DNA from: Limonium bicolor
Lineage: Eukaryota; Streptophyta; Magnoliopsida; Caryophyllales; Plumbaginaceae
Assembly (NCBI GenBank): GCA_023374045.1
Contig: CM041778.1
Span: 91,632,978-91,696,977 of the forward strand
Length of the DNA stretch: 64,000 bases
Direction: 5' to 3'
Shown: one piece after another, positions 59,991 through 64,000 of the stretch
How the letters are laid out: every line of letters starts with the position of its first letter
Numbering within the stretch: position 1 is the stretch's first letter
Translations under genes and position numbers: made by a program
Notes under the pieces: model-generated
The model's database searches: none
Told to the model about the DNA's origin: nothing
What the model saw: the letters and a program-made list of their open reading frames with translations, nothing else

Positions 59991-60244
59991 TTTAAAAAGT
60001 TACCCGCGTGTCTTGGCTACAGTTTGTTGTAGCCAAAGTTGGCTACATCCACCCGCGCCATTGTTTTTTTAATTCATAAAAGTTTTAAATTATTGTAACT
60101 TTTAATATATAAGTTCAAAATGAAAAAAAATTATATATTGTTCACCTAAATTCAAGATCTTCAAAACAAGACCAGTCAAAAATATATTTTGACAATTTTA
60201 AAAAATTATTTTTACATATATAGTGCACAGAACGTAAAAAAACT

Positions 60245-60595
60245 TGTACAGAGTCATACAAACCTGTACAAATCTTCACTAAAACATGTACATCCTCACA
60301 TAAAAACATGTACATCCTCGCATTAAAAATATATAGATTTTCATATAAACCTGTACGAATCATTAAATATGTACATCCTTATATTAAAACCTATACATAT
60401 AAGGAAGAACACTTATACAGACGGTCATACAAACATGTACAGATGGTCATACAAATATGTACACATGTTCATTAAAGAACATGTACATTCTCACATTTGA
60501 ACATGTACATCGTCACATTTGAACATGTACATCGTCACATTAAAACATGTACATTCTCACATTAAAATATGTACATACATCCTCACATTAAAATA
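60245..60595. repeat. ACATGTACAT minisatellite in family D copy 2
   Basis: Units such as GAACATGTACATCGTCACAT and AAACATGTACATTCTCACAT, with at least one exact local duplication near 60490-60540. This is the counterpart of 9175-9430. Confidence 0.8.
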
Positions 60596-60850
60596 TCATT
60601 GTATATATGTAAAAATAATTTTTTATAAAAGTTGTCGAAACATATTCATGTCTGGTCTTGTTTTGAAGAACTTGAATTTAGATGAACAATGATATAATTT
60701 TTTTATTATGGAACATATATTAAAAGTTACAATAATTTAAAGTTTTGTGTTAAAAAAGATTTTTTTTTTAAAAAAAAACAAAGCGCCGGCGCGCCTTAAA
60801 TAAAAACACCAAAGCGCTTGATACGTGTTGTGCCCCCTCCATTCTTTTGA

Positions 60851-62835
60851 TTTGCGTTCGGACATAGCATATATGTGGTATAAATGTGACATTTTTGAGT
60901 TTCGTATTTTTGACAAAAAAATGTCAAACCGTCATCACCGAACACCAATTTTCAAAACAGCCACAAATATACCAGTACAAACAACCACTAAACAACTACA
61001 AAACATCCAACAATTTATGCTGCAAATATAATGAATACTATAAACAAAGGCGGAGCCAAAAACTGTAATTTAGGGAGCGAAAATATTTTAATAATATTAA
61101 TTAATTTATTGAAAATTATTTTTTAATAAATTAATTTAAATTTTCAATATTTATAATTACATTTTAAAAATGATATTATAATTTGACACAAAATTAAATT
61201 AAAATTGAAATATAGATTAATATATTATAAATTAGTTTATTTTCCCTTTTTTATTTTTAGTTTTTTTATAAAGATTGATATACTAAATTATAAATTAATA
61301 AAACAATACAGAATAATAGTTTTAAACTAGTAGTGTTTTTTCTAAATTGTTTATTCAGATACGCATAAATAGTCACTTAAAACTATTAATATCTATCAAT
61401 TCTAACAAAATATTCTACAAGGAAAATAGCAAACTAATAAAAATTAGGGAAATTCACGAGATACCCCTATTTTCTTTCGTAATTCACAATACCCCTGTGG
61501 TTTAGTAATTCAACTTTAAACATGCTCTAAATGTTGTCCAAAATTGATGAAACTTTACATGGACGATGCTAAAGTGTTATATTTTGGTCCAATATCAAAT
61601 TTGAAGTTTTTAAGCTCACATGTGACCTGTGGGACCCAATGAGCAGTCACATATTCATTGGGTCCCACAGGTCACATGTGAGCTTAAAAACTTCAAATTT
61701 GATATTGGACCAAAATATAACACTTTAGCATCGTCTACGTAAAGTTTCATCAATTTTGGACAACATTTAAGCATGTTTAAAGTTGAATTACGAAAATCAC
61801 AGGGGTATATTGTGAATTACGACAGAAAACAGGGGTATATCGTGAATTTTCCCTAAAAATTAAGATGTAAACTTTCAATTATATCAAAATTATTAGAATA
61901 CAAAATTTTTAGCATATTTCAGAAATATCAATTATAAGTATTCAACTTGCTAAGTAATAATTAATTACAAAACTGTTTGTACAAACTATTATGGTTTGTC
62001 AGTATATCAAAGTTATTATATGTTTAATACCGTCCTTAATAATTAAAGAATAATTTTATATGCGAATATACATTATTTTTCATTTCTTGAACATATCCAG
62101 TATTAAATTTATGTTTTTGAATTTCATTAAATAATATTTAATTGAATAGAATATATTATTTAACTACAAATATATGTTTAAAATAATATATTTTATCAAC
62201 AATTAAACATATATAATAAAAATAATAAGTGATAGCTATATATATTCACTTACAGTCAATTATTTTATTATTATTAAAATTACTTTTTCATTTCAATGAT
62301 ATTTATTTTTTTATTAAAAATTAAAATAATCTTAAGTATTAATACATTTCAATTGAAATGTTATATTAAATACTAATATATAATCAGTAAACTTTTATTT
62401 TTATATATAACATGTAATATATTTGCTCTAAATACAATGGTTTATTTCTTTTTATTTTTAAATATATGTAAAAAAATTATTTATAAATTAATATGTATAC
62501 ATATTATAAATTAATTGTCACTAAAATATTAATAAATAATAATAATTATAAGGATATAATGAATATCTACATATATTTTAACTTTATTAACAAAAAATTG
62601 TTTTAAAATGTAATATAAAATTTTTAATTGTAATAACGAAACGGTAAACGTACTGCACAAAACTAACTTATTCAAAACAGGCAGACGAAACCGCCGTCTG
62701 CCGAACACTAGTTTTCAAAACAGCCACACAACAACCAGCACAAAACAACCAGCAAAACTACCACAAAACAACCAACCAAAATAACCAGACCAAAACTACC
62801 ACAAAACTACCACAAAAATCACGCCAAACACAACC
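60851..62835 (-). mobile_element. Harbinger-like element (family C), copy 2, inverted
   Basis: The reverse complement of 11325-13680 throughout, minus the hAT found there and plus a MITE (61447-61853). Ends read TTGCGTTCGG and, on the other strand, GGTTGTGTTTGG. No clear target duplication remains. It sits inside family D copy 2. Confidence 0.8.
61447..61853 (+). mobile_element. Near-perfect palindromic Mutator-like MITE
   Basis: 407 bp, starting GGGAAATTCACGAGATA and ending CGTGAATTTTCCC. A perfect 9-bp duplication TAAAAATTA flanks it (61438-61446, 61854-61862). Arms of about 195 bp are near-perfect inverted repeats around a loop of roughly a dozen bases near 61645. Family C copy 1 has one TAATTATTA (13166-13174) at the same place, the empty site. 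Confidence 0.93.
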
Positions 62836-62911
62836 TTAATTTGATTGAAATGCCCTTGGATGTAGCCAACTTGACTACAGTCACTGCAGACAAGAATTTG
62901 CCAAAAGTTAC

Positions 62912-63812
62912 ATTGTGAATATTTTCCATTAATTTATAATACTACGGCTTTGTTTTTTCTGCAAATTGATTAGCATTAGATATTTAGATTTTTATTATTT
63001 AAGCTACGCAATTGTTAAAGGATTTAGGTCACTCATTTTTTAGTTCTTCTATTATCTCTTATCTCTTTTAGAATAAGCTAATATGTTAACCTTCACATTA
63101 CCTTAATTTTTGTGATGAATTAGCGACACAAGTAACGTAGTGACAAGACTTTAGTTCTTGAAAAGGTCAACAGAAACAGTAGAAGCCAACTCATGGAGCA
63201 GAACATGGAACAGCAAAACATAATGAGTGTACAATACAGCTGATAAAGACATTGCGTACATAAATACTACTACTATTTATACCAGCAACCAAGCCAGGAA
63301 TCTATGAAAATTATAATATAACCATATATACAAATATAGTAGCAGTAACCCAACTCATGCTCATGCATACGGATGAGTAGTATTTATTATTCGCAGTCGA
63401 ATTGTTCGGTTGCGAGAAATGTAACAAAGTACATTGATATGATGCTTGTGTTGTGTGTTGTTCATCATCATTATTACATGTGACAAGTCCCCTCTTTCAT
63501 AATTGAATCGAAGTACTAGTAGACAAACTTAGATAGATAGGTTCAGTTAATTTCGAAAAGACAAAACGTTAAAACACACTCACTCTCCGATCCCCACACA
63601 TGATGACTTACTGTCAAAACAGATCATCGTTCGAATAATGAGAGACGACGAACTCAATCTGATCCACTTTCTAAAGAAAACTTAATTTCCTTGCGGCTCA
63701 AATCTTTGATTTCATTTGAGTCACGTAGCAATGTAGGTGAGCAGTGAGCAGGAAAAAATATATTTATACAGCGGGCGGATCTTCCAATCCTGTACCAGTT
63801 CAATTCAAGATA
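62912..63812. other. Intergenic DNA
   Basis: Less AT-rich towards the right. No gene, RNA or repeat ends recognised. Confidence 0.4.
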
Positions 63813-63827
63813 TCCACTTCCACTACT

Positions 63828-63967
63828 TTTTTTTTTTTTTTATAATTGGTTGAAATTTAAGGAACGATACGTAAACCTTTCTCACGATACGATAGTGATA
63901 AGTTTTGAACCCATGACCTATAATTCTAGGATATCACTCTATTATCAACCAACCCACCGGGCTTGGC
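63828..63967 (-). mobile_element. tRNA-derived SINE with poly(A) tail
   Basis: The minus strand begins AGCCAAGCCCGGTGGG, has an A-box-like GGTTGATAATAGAG and a B-box-like GGGTTCAAAAC, and ends in a run of about 14 A's. The 15-bp repeat TCCACTTCCACTACT lies on both sides (63813-63827 and 63968-63982), the target duplication of LINE-driven insertion. About 140 bp in all. Confidence 0.88.
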
Positions 63968-64000
63968 TCCACTTCCACTACTCATAACTGCGTTAATCAT

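Larger units (their letters stand above)
60004..62902 (+). mobile_element. Mutator-like fold-back element (family D), copy 2, interrupted
   Basis: Flanked by the perfect 9-bp repeat AAAAGTTAC (59995-60003 and 62903-62911). Both ends carry AAGTTGGCTACATCC-type inverted motifs. The left portion repeats the arms and ACATGTACAT core of copy 1. Its right portion is displaced by family C copy 2 (about 60851-62835); without it the element is about 0.9 kb, the size of copy 1. Confidence 0.87.

Noticed and set aside
1..64000. A previously undescribed defence, metabolic or viral gene system
   Set aside because: Scanning both strands shows only one multi-exon gene, one tRNA and transposon-derived sequence. 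The novelty here is in repeat architecture, not in a gene cluster.

Overview
This is a transposon-rich piece of a plant nuclear genome, most likely a eudicot. The evidence is one intron-containing VIN3-like (VEL-family) Polycomb gene, a nuclear-type tRNA-Val(CAC), Stowaway MITEs with CTCCCTCCGTCCC ends, hAT and Mutator-like elements, Ty3/gypsy-type LTR elements primed by tRNA-Asp and tRNA-iMet, a LINE remnant and a tRNA-derived SINE. The species cannot be named from the sequence. Only two conventional cellular genes are visible: tRNA-Val (8487-8560) and the VIL2/VEL1-like gene (51298-53831). No bacterial-type operon, CRISPR array or viral system is present.

Layout. 1-5.7 kb: AT-rich DNA with a decayed LINE reverse transcriptase on the minus strand and a Stowaway MITE. 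5.8-13.7 kb: several non-autonomous DNA transposons (two hAT, one Mutator-like fold-back, one Harbinger-like element carrying a nested hAT) and tRNA-Val. 13.7-41.2 kb: one nested insertion complex. A 1.3 kb hAT element with a perfect 8-bp target duplication has its halves separated by a 25.7 kb minus-strand LTR-element array. The array reads LTR-internal-LTR-internal-LTR, with about 3.86 kb LTRs but only about 0.37 kb of non-coding internal sequence. Its first LTR was hit by a 7.7 kb gag-only Athila-like element (933-codon gag, no pol) and by a 552-bp hAT. Its second LTR was hit by a 5.06 kb solo-LTR-like sequence. The right half of the outer hAT carries a 502-bp fold-back MITE.

41.2-49.5 kb: AT-rich intergenic DNA with a nonsense-riddled MULE transposase pseudogene and a second Stowaway. 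49.5-53.8 kb: the VIL2/VEL1-like gene, with atypical PHD finger, FNIII and VID domains in four inferred exons. Its reading frame is broken at several places by apparent single-base losses, although the protein signal continues in other frames, so either recent decay or uncorrected long-read consensus error must be considered. 54-64 kb: a Harbinger-like element, a third Stowaway, a four-copy ~239-bp tandem repeat, a nested fold-back, a second copy of the Mutator-like element with an inverted copy of the Harbinger-like element inside it (which itself carries a near-perfect palindromic MITE), and a SINE with a 15-bp target duplication.

The strongest results are structural. Target duplications and related empty sites inside the window resolve the nesting order directly. 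The LTR array has an extreme LTR-to-internal ratio and carries a regular series of GGTCCGGGAC/GTCCCGGACC hairpins. The gag-only element has an unusual acidic repeated gag tail.
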